Shown piece by piece: positions 1-7,082 of a stretch of 17,361 bases of DNA. The translations under genes and the position numbers were made by a program. Origin of the DNA: Bacteroidota bacterium (GTDB lineage Bacteria > Bacteroidota > Bacteroidia > Chitinophagales > Chitinophagaceae). The stretch lies in contig JAEYRC010000110.1 in the NCBI GenBank assembly GCA_023409675.1, forward strand, positions 1 through 17,361, in the 5' to 3' direction. The notes under the pieces were generated by a model. It saw nothing but the letters and a program-made list of their open reading frames with translations, did not search any database and had not been told where the DNA came from. The stretch's first letter is position 1, and every line of letters starts with the position of its first letter.

Positions 1-63
1 TGGTAATACTGAGAGAGCTTTGGAGCGGAGGGTCCTGAGAAGATTTTGAATATTCAATATAAA

Positions 64-85
64 GGTGTGTTGGACGGTGGGGGAG
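64..85 (+). repeat. G-rich 22-base direct repeat, left copy
   Basis: The segment is an 11-base block GGTGTGTTGGA, then C, then GGTGGGGGAG. The same blocks separated by A occur at 17340-17361, in the same orientation, at the very end of the window. One mismatch in 22 across 17 kb is unlikely by chance for random sequence, although the G-rich composition weakens that argument. Its nature (repeated element end, intergenic repeat or assembly boundary) is unknown. Confidence 0.65.
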
Positions 86-95
86 GGAGGGCCCT

Positions 96-257
96 TTATC
101 TTCTACCAAATATTATAATAATGTTTAAACATCGATGTTTAGGCAGTGTAATTTGTACATCTTCTTTCACCCATTCCGATTTATCCCCACATCTACCTAA
201 CCCAACTTCACTTCCCCCTACCTCAACTTTTTCTATTTTCCCTTCTTCCTGTCCCAT
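96..257 (-). CDS. Possible small ORF, 53 residues, unknown
   Basis: This minus-strand frame runs from ATG at 257 to TAA at 96. The protein begins MGQEEGKIEKVEVGGSEVG and ends in NIIIIFGRR. It is rich in Glu, Lys, Gly and Val, as expected from the purine-rich strand, so composition alone could produce the open frame. The repeat at 64-85 starts about ten bases beyond its stop. No promoter or ribosome site was seen and I do not recognise a family. It could be a remnant of a longer gene or chance. It competes with a + strand frame (46-276) that reads as low-complexity Ser/Pro/Thr and looks spurious. Confidence 0.2.
   Translation of the reverse strand: MGQEEGKIEKVEVGGSEVGLGRCGDKSEWVKEDVQITLPKHRCLNIIIIFGRR
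121..141. repeat. Overlapping palindromes
   Basis: Two perfect palindromes overlap: ATGTTTAAACAT at 121-132 and TAAACATCGATGTTTA at 126-141. The hexamer ATGTTT therefore occurs twice in direct orientation, with its complement AAACAT between. This is the form of an operator for a dimeric regulator, but no regulator gene is nearby and the next gene (ruvX) is 180 bases away. It could also be chance in AT-rich DNA. Confidence 0.4.
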
Positions 258-318
258 AACCAACAATAAGTCCTAAGTTTACTTTAATACGTATCGCTTT
301 TCAGCATAAAACTCCTCC

Positions 319-732
319 ATGGCCCGCATTCTGTGTATTGATTATGGTTTGAAACGTACCGGTCTCGCTGTTACTGATCCATTGCAACTGATCGCGACTG
401 CACTGACTACCGTTGAAAGTCCGCGCCTGATCAATTATTTAAGAGACTATCTCTCCAAAGAAGAAGTGGAACTTATCCTGATCGGAGAACCCAAAAACTG
501 GGATGACTCGGATACTCATGCCAGCATGCCTGTCAGGGAAATTATTAAACGTCTTCAAAAGGTGTTTCCAAAAATTCCCGTTCAAACCATCGACGAGCGT
601 TTCACGTCTAAACTGGCATCAAGAGCCATGATCGATATGGGGATGAAGAAAAAACAGCGGCAGGTAAAAGGTATTGTTGACCAGGTTGCCGCGACCATAA
701 TGCTCCAGGATTTCTTAAGAAGCCGTGAATAA
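319..732 (+). CDS. ruvX: Putative pre-16S rRNA nuclease / Holliday junction resolvase YqgF
   Basis: This 137-residue protein has the usual length of the YqgF/RuvX family, an RNase H-like fold. It begins MARILCIDYGLKRTGLAVTD, with the first catalytic Asp in the IDYG motif (about residue 8). A second acidic site lies in LILIGEPKNWD, and the C-terminal motif TIDERFTSK precedes the last conserved acid in VDQVAATIMLQDF. In E. coli YqgF takes part in 5' maturation of 16S rRNA; Holliday junction cleavage has been proposed for relatives. The start ATG is the first in frame and begins the conserved core directly. def follows 65 bases downstream behind its own promoter-like box, so co-transcription is possible but not required. 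Confidence 0.93.
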   Translation: MARILCIDYGLKRTGLAVTDPLQLIATALTTVESPRLINYLRDYLSKEEVELILIGEPKNWDDSDTHASMPVREIIKRLQKVFPKIPVQTIDERFTSKLASRAMIDMGMKKKQRQVKGIVDQVAATIMLQDFLRSRE

Positions 733-766
733 GTGGCTATCCTGGCGCTTTTTGATCAGAGTCGGT

Positions 767-775
767 TATCTTTGC
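767..775 (+). promoter_or_regulatory. Bacteroidota -7 box upstream of def
   Basis: TATCTTTGC matches the TANNTTTG(C) -7 element recognised by the Bacteroidota primary sigma factor. It ends 22 bases before the def ATG at 798, giving a short leader of about 15-20 bases. A clear -33 TTTG at standard spacing was not seen; TTTTTG at 749-754 is somewhat too close. Confidence 0.6.
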
Positions 776-797
776 ACTCTAAATTCCTGGAACATTT

Positions 798-1376
798 ATG
801 ATTTTACCCATCGTTGCGTACGGCGCGCCAATATTACGTTCAGAAGCAGAAGAAATCGGTTCGGATTATAACGGACTTGATAAGCTTATCGCCGATATGT
901 GGGAAACGATGTATGCCAGTAATGGAGTTGGTCTCGCCGCTCCACAGATCAACCGCCCCATCCGGTTGTTTATTGTTGACAGCGCGCAGATTTTTGAGCA
1001 TCAGGAAGATGATGAAAAAGGTAAATACCCCGATGAACCCGGCATTAAGGCGGTATTTATCAATGCCCGCATCAAATCATTAAACGGCAATGAATGGTCT
1101 TATGAAGAAGGATGCCTGAGTATTCCCAAAATCCGTGGTGATGTTTTTCGCCAGCAGGAAGTTACCCTGGAATATCAGAATGAACAATTCGAAACGCTTA
1201 CCCAAACATTTAATGGAATTACCGCAAGGGTTATTCTTCATGAATACGACCATATTGAAGGCAAACTCTTTATCGACTACCTCAAACCCCTTAAGCGTAA
1301 GTTACTGAAAGGTAAACTGGATGATATCTCTAAAGGCAAAATAAAAGTGGACTACCGCATGTCTTTTGTAAAATAG
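798..1376 (+). CDS. def: Peptide deformylase
   Basis: This 192-residue metallohydrolase removes the formyl group from the N-terminal Met of nascent proteins. All three family motifs are present: GVGLAAPQ at 43-50, EGCLSIP at 104-110 with the metal-ligand Cys106, and HEYDH at 148-152 with the two metal-ligand His and the catalytic Glu149. An acidic insertion at about 67-81 (HQEDDEKGKYPDEPG), between motifs 1 and 2, is of a kind common in Bacteroidota deformylases. The start at 798 places the core at the expected distance. It lies downstream of ruvX and 36 bases upstream of the secreted protein at 1413. A competing + frame at 814-1083 is a shadow. Confidence 0.97.
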   Translation: MILPIVAYGAPILRSEAEEIGSDYNGLDKLIADMWETMYASNGVGLAAPQINRPIRLFIVDSAQIFEHQEDDEKGKYPDEPGIKAVFINARIKSLNGNEWSYEEGCLSIPKIRGDVFRQQEVTLEYQNEQFETLTQTFNGITARVILHEYDHIEGKLFIDYLKPLKRKLLKGKLDDISKGKIKVDYRMSFVK

Positions 1377-1412
1377 TCTGAGGTCCACCGGTAATCTATC
1401 ATAACTCCCTGC

Positions 1413-2354
1413 ATGATCAAACGCCTGCTGTTATCAGCATCACTGCTCTTTTCCCAATACCTGTTCTCGCAGGATACTACCGTATTTATCGATCAGCAGG
1501 CGGTTACCCTCACCGAAGTTGTCGTGCGCAACCAAATCAATGTTCCGGCTTTCATGCAGCGCATTAAAGAGGATTCCAGTTTTTATAAGGCGTTCAAAAA
1601 TCTCCGTATTCTCGGATATACGGCAATGAATGATATCCGGATGCTGGATAAGAAAAATAAAACGATTGCCTCATTATCAAGTACATCTGTTCAGCATATC
1701 GATAATAATTGCAGGTGGATGGACGTGTTACGCCAGGCTCATCAGGGCAAATTTTACGATAAAGCCGGTGGATATAATTATTATACTGCCGAACTATATG
1801 CCAACCTGTTTTTTGCTTCAGATACCATTTGCGGTGAAACAAATATTGTTGGCGATCCGGAGTTCAGCATCCGGGGAAAATCCGGTTTGGCAAAGCATAA
1901 GGAGCAGCTTAAAATGCTTTTCTTCAACCCTGGAAAACGTATTCCCGGGCTGCCGTTTATCGGCAATAAGGTCGCCCTGTTCGATGAAAAAGTTGCTGCC
2001 CTGTATGATTTTGAGATCGACATCAATACATTTAAAGGCGAAAACTGCTATGTATTCAGCATAATCCCACGCCAGGACCTAAGCGCAGGTGAAAGGAAGC
2101 AGCTTGTTATCAATGAAATGACCACCTGGTTTGATATGCAATCCTGGGAAATTGCTGCCCGACATAATGACCTCAGTTATAGTGCCGGCATTTATGACTT
2201 TGATGTGCATATTGAAGTGGAAATGGGGAAAGCCGGACCCTATACCGTACCGGTAGTTATGCGCTATAATGGCGATTGGGATATCGCTTTCAAACCCCGT
2301 GAACGCGGCATATTCACCGCAACCCTGAGTAATTTCATACTGCCCCGGGAATAA
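1413..2354 (+). CDS. Secreted protein of unknown function
   Basis: This 313-residue protein has an N-terminal signal peptide (MIKRLLLSASLLFSQYLFSQ, probable cleavage after Q20) and no further membrane span, so it should be periplasmic or outer-surface. No lipobox Cys is present. Soon after cleavage it reads VTLTEVVVRNQ, similar to the L-x-E-V-V-V strand that closes carboxypeptidase-regulatory-like modules of TonB-linked proteins, but the rest is not a receptor. The C-terminal half alternates short beta strands (TTWFDMQSWEIAARHND, IYDFDVHIEVEM, PVVMRYNGDWDIAFKPRERG), suggesting a lipocalin-like or beta-sandwich fold; that is inference. It follows def by 36 bases and converges on rluD with a 23-base gap. 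I cannot assign a family by name. Confidence 0.85.
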   Translation: MIKRLLLSASLLFSQYLFSQDTTVFIDQQAVTLTEVVVRNQINVPAFMQRIKEDSSFYKAFKNLRILGYTAMNDIRMLDKKNKTIASLSSTSVQHIDNNCRWMDVLRQAHQGKFYDKAGGYNYYTAELYANLFFASDTICGETNIVGDPEFSIRGKSGLAKHKEQLKMLFFNPGKRIPGLPFIGNKVALFDEKVAALYDFEIDINTFKGENCYVFSIIPRQDLSAGERKQLVINEMTTWFDMQSWEIAARHNDLSYSAGIYDFDVHIEVEMGKAGPYTVPVVMRYNGDWDIAFKPRERGIFTATLSNFILPRE

Positions 2355-2377
2355 GCGAGTTTGTAGTCAGCGTATAG

Positions 2378-3460
2378 TTATACTCCGATCTGCCGAACAG
2401 TTGCGTAACGCCGCCATTTTTCAATTACCGCCCGCATATCCTCAGGTAATTCTGACTCGAATAATACTTTTTTTCTTGTTGTGGGATGTATGAATCCCAG
2501 CGACCGGGCATGGAGGGCATGACGGGAACAAAGGCTGAAGCAGTTGTCGACAAATTGCTTGTATTTGGTAAAAACGGTTCCTTTACGAATCCGGTTGCCA
2601 TCATACAATTCATCATTAAATAATGGGTGACCCAGATGCTTCATATGCACGCGGATCTGGTGCGTTCTTCCGGTTTCAAGTCTCAATGCTACCAGGGTAA
2701 CATAGCCAAAACGTTCCAATACCGTATAATGTGTAACGGCTTCTTTGCCCTGATCACCATCCGGATAGGCATCATAGATTTTCCTGAAGCGTTGATGCCG
2801 CCCGATATGCGCCTTTATCGTACCCGAATCCTGTTCTACATCTCCCCACACCAATGCGATGTACTGGCGTTCTATTGTATGATCGAAGAATTGTTTAGCC
2901 AGGCTGGCTACTGCCGCAGGGGTCTTAGATAAGACTAGCAATCCACTGGTATTTTTATCGATGCGATGGACCAGTCCGAATCTGGGCAGGATCTCTTCAT
3001 TCAGCTCACTGTTCTGCTGCTTCAGATACCAGGCAACGCCATTGATGAGGGTACCCGTACGATTGCCGGTTCCGGGATGCACTACTAATCCCACAGGTTT
3101 ATTGATGATCAGGATATCCTCATCTTCATAAACAATATTCAGCGGCATGGATTCGGGAATAATCTCATCATTAACTGGTTCATGCTGCGAAAACATAACG
3201 ACCTCTTCACCGGGCTTGATCAGGTGGTTGGATTTAACGTTTTTTCCATTTACCAGTACCATACCAGCCGATATCGCCTGCTGAACTTTGTTCCGGGAAG
3301 CGCCCATGATCCTGGCCACCAGAAATTTATCGAGCCGTATTGGCTCCTGACCCCTGTCGATGATTATACTCATCCGCTCATACAACTCCTCCGGGCTGTC
3401 GGTATTTTCAATAGCGTGGTCCGGAATTTCTGGTAGATTCTCCGCATGCTGGTCCGTCAT
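2378..3460 (-). CDS. rluD: RluA/RluD-family 23S rRNA pseudouridine synthase
   Basis: This 360-residue protein isomerises uridine to pseudouridine in rRNA. An S4 RNA-binding domain lies at about 41-90 (IRLDKFLVARIMGASRNKVQQ then MVLVNGKNVK), followed by the RluA catalytic domain with INKPVGLVVHPG at 119-130 and the catalytic motif HRIDKNTSGLLVLSK, with catalytic Asp168. A conserved Arg/His segment, ETGRTHQIRVHMKHLGHP, lies further on. The RluD assignment rests on the S4 domain and length; RluC or another RluA paralogue cannot be excluded. The first 29 residues are acidic and poorly conserved in type; a second candidate start is Met30 at 3373 (MSIIIDRGQ). A promoter-like box (3465-3472) sits only five bases before the ATG at 3460, so either translation is nearly leaderless or it starts at Met30. 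The gene stands alone between two + strand genes. Confidence 0.92.
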   Translation of the reverse strand: MTDQHAENLPEIPDHAIENTDSPEELYERMSIIIDRGQEPIRLDKFLVARIMGASRNKVQQAISAGMVLVNGKNVKSNHLIKPGEEVVMFSQHEPVNDEIIPESMPLNIVYEDEDILIINKPVGLVVHPGTGNRTGTLINGVAWYLKQQNSELNEEILPRFGLVHRIDKNTSGLLVLSKTPAAVASLAKQFFDHTIERQYIALVWGDVEQDSGTIKAHIGRHQRFRKIYDAYPDGDQGKEAVTHYTVLERFGYVTLVALRLETGRTHQIRVHMKHLGHPLFNDELYDGNRIRKGTVFTKYKQFVDNCFSLCSRHALHARSLGFIHPTTRKKVLFESELPEDMRAVIEKWRRYATVRQIGV

Positions 3461-3464
3461 TTTT

Positions 3465-3472
3465 CAAAGGTA
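3465..3472 (-). promoter_or_regulatory. Bacteroidota -7 box abutting the rluD start
   Basis: On the minus strand this reads TACCTTTG, a perfect TANNTTTG match. It ends five bases before the ATG at 3460. Transcription from such a box normally begins a few bases downstream, so the mRNA would start at or close to the initiation codon. It argues for a leaderless message or for use of the later Met30. Confidence 0.5.
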
Positions 3473-3526
3473 CATCAAGTAGATCACACCGGTACTGCAG
3501 CGCACTGAAGGATTACACATTTCCGT

Positions 3527-3535
3527 TAATTTTGC
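3527..3535 (+). promoter_or_regulatory. Bacteroidota -7 box upstream of lipB
   Basis: TAATTTTGC matches TANNTTTG(C) and ends 15 bases before the lipB ATG at 3551. The implied leader is under about 12 bases. The rluD and lipB boxes are divergent and 54 bases apart, so the two genes share one compact promoter region. Confidence 0.55.
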
Positions 3536-3550
3536 AGCCAACTGTATCAT

Positions 3551-4264
3551 ATGCAACAGCAACTGGTCCGCTTTGAAGATTTGGGCAGAAGCTCGTACAA
3601 GTCCACCTGGGATTATCAGGAGCAATTGCTGCAGGAGAATGTATCGATCAAATCAGCTGCCATTACCGGTTCCGCGTCAATCCTGTCGGAAACCAGACAT
3701 CATCTGCTATTTGTTGAGCACCCTCCGGTTTATACGCTGGGTAAGAGTGGTAAAATGGAACATGTGCTGCTGACCGACAACCAGCGGAAAGCAATGCAAA
3801 TCGAGTTCTTCAAAACCAATCGTGGTGGCGATATCACCTTTCATGGTCCCGGACAACTGGTAGGCTACCCGATTTTTGACCTGGAAAAATTTCAGACTGA
3901 TATTGGCTGGTTTATGCGTTCCATCGAGGAAGTGATCATTGAAACCATGGCAACCTATGGTTTAACGGGAAAACGTTCCCCGGGTGAAACGGGCGTATGG
4001 CTTGATCCGGATATTCCGGGCAGAGAACGGAAGATCTGCGCCCTGGGGGTGCGCTGCAGTCGCTGGGTTACCATGCATGGTTTTGCATTCAATATCAATA
4101 CCGATCTGAGCTATTTCAATCATATTATTCCATGCGGAATACAGCATAAACAGGTGACTTCCCTTCAACAGGAACTTGGATACCCGGTTTCGGAGGAGGA
4201 AGTAAAGACTTCGGTTCGGAGGAATTTTGAAAAAGTATTCGGACTAAAACTGATTAATCCTTAG
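3551..4264 (+). CDS. lipB: Lipoyl(octanoyl) transferase
   Basis: This 237-residue enzyme transfers the octanoyl group from acyl carrier protein to lipoyl domains of 2-oxoacid dehydrogenases and GcvH, the first step of endogenous lipoate synthesis. The family signature RGGDITFHGPGQLVGYP is at 91-107. The catalytic pair is visible: Lys161 in RKICALGVR and Cys195 in IIPCGIQ. MHGFAFNI (175-182) completes the active-site wall. EHPPVYTLGK at 56-65 is the usual N-terminal motif. lipA is not in the window. The last 11 bases (4254-4264) overlap the end of the convergent gene on the minus strand, so there is no room for a terminator between them. Confidence 0.97.
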   Translation: MQQQLVRFEDLGRSSYKSTWDYQEQLLQENVSIKSAAITGSASILSETRHHLLFVEHPPVYTLGKSGKMEHVLLTDNQRKAMQIEFFKTNRGGDITFHGPGQLVGYPIFDLEKFQTDIGWFMRSIEEVIIETMATYGLTGKRSPGETGVWLDPDIPGRERKICALGVRCSRWVTMHGFAFNINTDLSYFNHIIPCGIQHKQVTSLQQELGYPVSEEEVKTSVRRNFEKVFGLKLINP

Positions 4265-5132
4265 GAATATAGAATTTATGTTTTTCCTTCAGTTTTCCAT
4301 TTTCGTAGAGCTCGAAGAAAAACCAGCCGGCATGCAAAAAATTCGCTTTATCCAGCGTCAGGTATCGCTCCCGGATCTTCCTGACTTCAAATAGTTCCCG
4401 TTCCGCATCGTCGAAAAACCGTATCGAATAATCATTAACCGGCGCTTCCTGAAGGGCGATTGCCACATTTCCATCGGGTTCAGTATAAACATATTGGGAA
4501 GGCTTATATACCACCTTCGGTATAAACGGTTTAATGATAACAGAATCGACGCTGCTGAACAATAAAGTATCCCTTGTGCGCCGAACCACCGAATCGCGGA
4601 AACGCTGAATACTTTTTTCTGAAATTTTGCTGATCAGCGAATCATTACGCATAACCGTGAAAAACTTTTCCGGAGCAGGAGCCTTACGAGTAAGTTTATC
4701 CCTCAGTTCACGAACCTCGCCTGAACTCAGGTCTTCGGCCACTTTCACCCGTTCAGTTGCCATAATCTCAGCAGGCCCATCGGCCGGAAGGTCAGTCGCT
4801 ATTTCCGGGCGGCGGGATGTAGAAAAAACATACCTGCCACTGTCGAGTAAAATAAAAAGCCGGTAAAACATGGTGTTGGTAACCGGACGGGAATCTACAT
4901 ATCCATTTTCAGGCACGGTAGGGTCGGGGACCGACATGATGGTAGTGAAGTTGCGGGTACTGTCGATCGAGCGCTGAATATTGATCTGCTTCACCACCGG
5001 ATAAGTATTTTTCCAGCTTAAGATGATCCGGTTTCCCCGGTTTAGCACGGTAAAATCGGGTAATGTATCCTGGGCGAACAGGGGAGAATAAAAGATGATA
5101 AACAAACTTGTTAACAGGGTAATCCGAATCAT
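4254..5132 (-). CDS. Secreted protein with fibronectin-III-like domain
   Basis: I place the start at the ATG at 5132, giving 292 residues. The open frame extends 12 codons further to a TTG at 5168, but that region overlaps a promoter-like box and would put residues before the signal peptide. The N-terminus is a signal peptide (MIRITLLTSLFIIFYSPLFAQ, cleavage likely after Q21). Residues about 26-105 resemble a fibronectin type III fold: IILSWKN, INIQRSID, GYVDSRP and MFYRLFILLDSGRYVFS mark the strands. The middle (about 110-200) is charged and probably flexible. The last 60 residues (IRFFDDAERELFEVRKIR then HAGWFFFELYENGKLKEKHKFYIPKD) look like a second beta domain. No lipobox or clear type IX sorting tail is seen. 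Function unknown. The gene converges on lipB with an 11-base overlap; the next minus gene ends at 5200, before its promoter. Confidence 0.85.
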   Translation of the reverse strand: MIRITLLTSLFIIFYSPLFAQDTLPDFTVLNRGNRIILSWKNTYPVVKQINIQRSIDSTRNFTTIMSVPDPTVPENGYVDSRPVTNTMFYRLFILLDSGRYVFSTSRRPEIATDLPADGPAEIMATERVKVAEDLSSGEVRELRDKLTRKAPAPEKFFTVMRNDSLISKISEKSIQRFRDSVVRRTRDTLLFSSVDSVIIKPFIPKVVYKPSQYVYTEPDGNVAIALQEAPVNDYSIRFFDDAERELFEVRKIRERYLTLDKANFLHAGWFFFELYENGKLKEKHKFYIPKD

Positions 5133-5165
5133 TGTACAAACCGGGTTTGAAAATGGTGTATCTGA

Positions 5166-5173
5166 CAAAGATA
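5166..5173 (-). promoter_or_regulatory. Bacteroidota -7 box for the FnIII-like gene
   Basis: The minus strand reads TATCTTTG, a perfect TANNTTTG match, ending 33 bases before the ATG at 5132. The TTG that would begin the longer frame lies inside this box, which rules it out as a start if the promoter is real. Confidence 0.55.
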
Positions 5174-5199
5174 ACCGGATACATCATTTTTTCAGTTGC

Positions 5200-6108
5200 T
5201 TAATAACTTAAAATTCCCGGTGCGATCGACCGGTTGCCGGATAAGCCACCGCTATGAATCAGGCAGATCTCTCCGCTATCCGAAAACCGGCCTTTTTTCA
5301 CTTCTTCTATAAAGCCGAAAAAAAGTTTCGCAGTATAAACCCGGTCGGTCGGGATATTCGACTGTCGGTAAAATGTTTCCATAAAATCGAGCAGATCATT
5401 ATTCAAACGACCATATCCGCCAAAATGGTATTCATAAATAAATTCCACCGGTATTTCGCATGAATGCCGGCGTACATATTGCTCGATGTTGTTTTCAGGT
5501 TGAATTTTAAGGCTGGAGAAGCCTATGATCTGCTGTCCGGCTTTTGCCCGGGCAGCCAGACCGGCCATTGTAGTTCCGGTACCAAATGCGCAACAGATGG
5601 TCTTAAACTGTCCTTCCGGAAGAAGATGGAGTATGTCACCCGCACCCTCAACACCCGGGGATCCGGCTCCCCCCTCATCAATCACCAGGTAATCTTCAGG
5701 ATTTTGAAGATTTGATGAAATGTCACGATTTGCATAAGCCTCTCTCGACAAAAACTTCAACTCCATTCCATAGGCTTCCAGGTCATCAAGCAATGCATTT
5801 GAGTTGGCAGGCTTTTCACCGCGAATAAATCCTATGGAAGTCATCCCTTCCAAACGGGCAGCCAGGGCAGTGGCCAGCAGGTGATTTGACCAGGGTCCGC
5901 CGAATGTGGCAATGCCCCGCCGTTTTTCCTGCTGGGCTTTTTGCAGATAATGGCGCAGCTTGAACCATTTATTACCGGAAATTACCGGATGGATCCTGTC
6001 GAGCCGCAAGACAGACACCGATAATCCCCGGCTATCAATTTCCGGATGGTGTAGTTTTTGCAAACTCGCCTGTAGCAAATCGATTGTTCCGATTGTCGGA
6101 ATACTCAT
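5200..6108 (-). CDS. PLP-dependent ACC deaminase / D-cysteine desulfhydrase family enzyme
   Basis: This 302-residue protein belongs to fold-type II PLP enzymes. The Schiff-base lysine is in ISGNKWFKLRHYL (Lys47), the substrate/PLP motif is FGGPWSNHL (about 69-77), and a glycine-rich phosphate loop appears as GTGTTMAGL. A C-terminal IHSGGLSGNRS matches the family motif around the PLP ring. Members either open 1-aminocyclopropane-1-carboxylate to 2-oxobutyrate and ammonia, or act on D-cysteine; sequence alone does not tell which. True ACC deaminases usually have a longer protein (near 340 residues) and GGNK rather than SGNK, so a desulfhydrase-like or unassigned activity is more likely; this is inference. 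The ATG at 6108 is divergent from the nucleotidyltransferase gene. Confidence 0.88.
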   Translation of the reverse strand: MSIPTIGTIDLLQASLQKLHHPEIDSRGLSVSVLRLDRIHPVISGNKWFKLRHYLQKAQQEKRRGIATFGGPWSNHLLATALAARLEGMTSIGFIRGEKPANSNALLDDLEAYGMELKFLSREAYANRDISSNLQNPEDYLVIDEGGAGSPGVEGAGDILHLLPEGQFKTICCAFGTGTTMAGLAARAKAGQQIIGFSSLKIQPENNIEQYVRRHSCEIPVEFIYEYHFGGYGRLNNDLLDFMETFYRQSNIPTDRVYTAKLFFGFIEEVKKGRFSDSGEICLIHSGGLSGNRSIAPGILSY

Positions 6109-6157
6109 GTGATTGAAACTTAATTACATATTTTCGTGGCAGATTAAAATTACTCAA
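6109..6157. promoter_or_regulatory. Divergent promoter region
   Basis: These 49 bases separate the minus-strand PLP enzyme from the + strand nucleotidyltransferase and must hold both promoters. Candidate -7 boxes each have one mismatch to TANNTTTG: TAAGTTTC on the minus strand (6122-6115) and TATTTTCG on the + strand (6129-6136). The minus box ends only six bases before its ATG. Confidence 0.4.
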
Positions 6158-7057
6158 ATGCAACCAACTCTATTGATTTTAGCGGCGGGAATGGCTTCCC
6201 GCTATGGCAGTATGAAACAGATTCAATCGTTCGGGCCGGCAGGAGAAACCATCATGGATTATTCCATTTACGATGCTATCCGGGCAGGTTTTGGTAAGGT
6301 CGTATTCATTATCCGCGAAGAGTTTGCAGATGATTTCAAGGAAATTTTTGAGCCTAAATTAAAGGGAAAGATAGAATCGGCCTACGTTTATCAAAAGCTT
6401 GACGCTTTTACCGGCGGTCGGGAGATACCGGAAGATAGAACCAAACCCTGGGGAACAGCACATGCCGTATTATGCGCCAAGGATGTCGTTAAAGAACCCT
6501 TTGCGGTTATTAATGCGGATGATTTTTATGGAAGAGACGCCTTTCAAAAGGCAGCCGATTTTCTACGGAACGAAGCCAGTGAAACCGAATATGCTATCAT
6601 TGGCTATGATTTATTGAATACTTTATCCGAAAACGGTACGGTAAACCGGGGTGTTTGTACGGTGGATAGAGAAGGTAACCTTCAATCAATTGCCGAACGC
6701 CTGAATATCGCAGAAAAGGATTCAAAGGTCATATGCGATGATAACCTTGAACCCCGCGAAATTTCCCGCGATTCTAAGGTATCCATGAATTTCTGGTGCT
6801 TTCATCCCTCCATATTCGATTATACCCAACAATTATTTGATCAGTTTCTTGATGAACAGATCAACGTACCCAAGTCGGAATTCTTCATTCCGATCGTAGC
6901 CGATGCGTTTATTGCCAGTGGCAAAGGCCGTGTTCGGGTGATCGGTACCTCTTCGCACTGGTTTGGAGTTACCTATAAGGAAGACGCACCTGAGGTGAAG
7001 AAAAGCCTCGACAAACTGGTAGCGGAAGGCGAATATCCTGAAGCGCTTTGGAAATAG
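6158..7057 (+). CDS. Nucleotidyltransferase, NTP_transferase family
   Basis: I choose the ATG at 6158 (299 residues); an in-frame ATG at 6113 would add 15 residues before the Rossmann strand and would overlap the divergent promoter region. The protein opens with MQPTLLILAAGMASRYGSMKQ, where the G-x-x-x-R-x-G-x-x-K loop binds the nucleoside triphosphate, and has NADDFYGRDAF at about 119-129, whose Asp residues bind the metal. WGTAHAVLCA lies between them. These are features of glucose-1-phosphate thymidylyl/uridylyl-transferase-like enzymes that make sugar nucleotides, but the sugar and nucleotide cannot be read from the sequence. FGPAGETIMDYSIYDAI is typical of the Bacteroidota branch. DUF3822 begins 25 bases after the stop. 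Confidence 0.88.
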   Translation: MQPTLLILAAGMASRYGSMKQIQSFGPAGETIMDYSIYDAIRAGFGKVVFIIREEFADDFKEIFEPKLKGKIESAYVYQKLDAFTGGREIPEDRTKPWGTAHAVLCAKDVVKEPFAVINADDFYGRDAFQKAADFLRNEASETEYAIIGYDLLNTLSENGTVNRGVCTVDREGNLQSIAERLNIAEKDSKVICDDNLEPREISRDSKVSMNFWCFHPSIFDYTQQLFDQFLDEQINVPKSEFFIPIVADAFIASGKGRVRVIGTSSHWFGVTYKEDAPEVKKSLDKLVAEGEYPEALWK

Positions 7058-7082
7058 ATAAATTCCCCCTAAACATTGTATA

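Larger units (their letters stand above)
1..318. other. Left flank without a confident gene
   Basis: This 318-base stretch upstream of ruvX holds no gene that I recognise. It contains a G-rich 22-base segment repeated at the other end of the window (64-85), a 12-base perfect palindrome (46-57), a palindrome cluster (121-141), and a strongly pyrimidine-rich, G-poor + strand from about 160 to 260. Two weak ORFs overlap on opposite strands: + 46-276, starting from TTG, and - 96-257, starting from ATG. The ruvX promoter should lie near its right end, but I see no perfect TANNTTTG box there. Confidence 0.6.

Noticed and set aside
46..276. A 76-codon + strand ORF in the left flank
   Set aside because: It starts from TTG within a palindrome, reads as Ser/Pro/Thr low complexity from a pyrimidine-rich tract, and overlaps a minus-strand frame; no promoter or homologue is recognised.
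6113..6157. A 15-residue extension of the nucleotidyltransferase
   Set aside because: It precedes the first beta strand of the fold and would overlap the likely promoter; the ATG at 6158 begins the conserved core.
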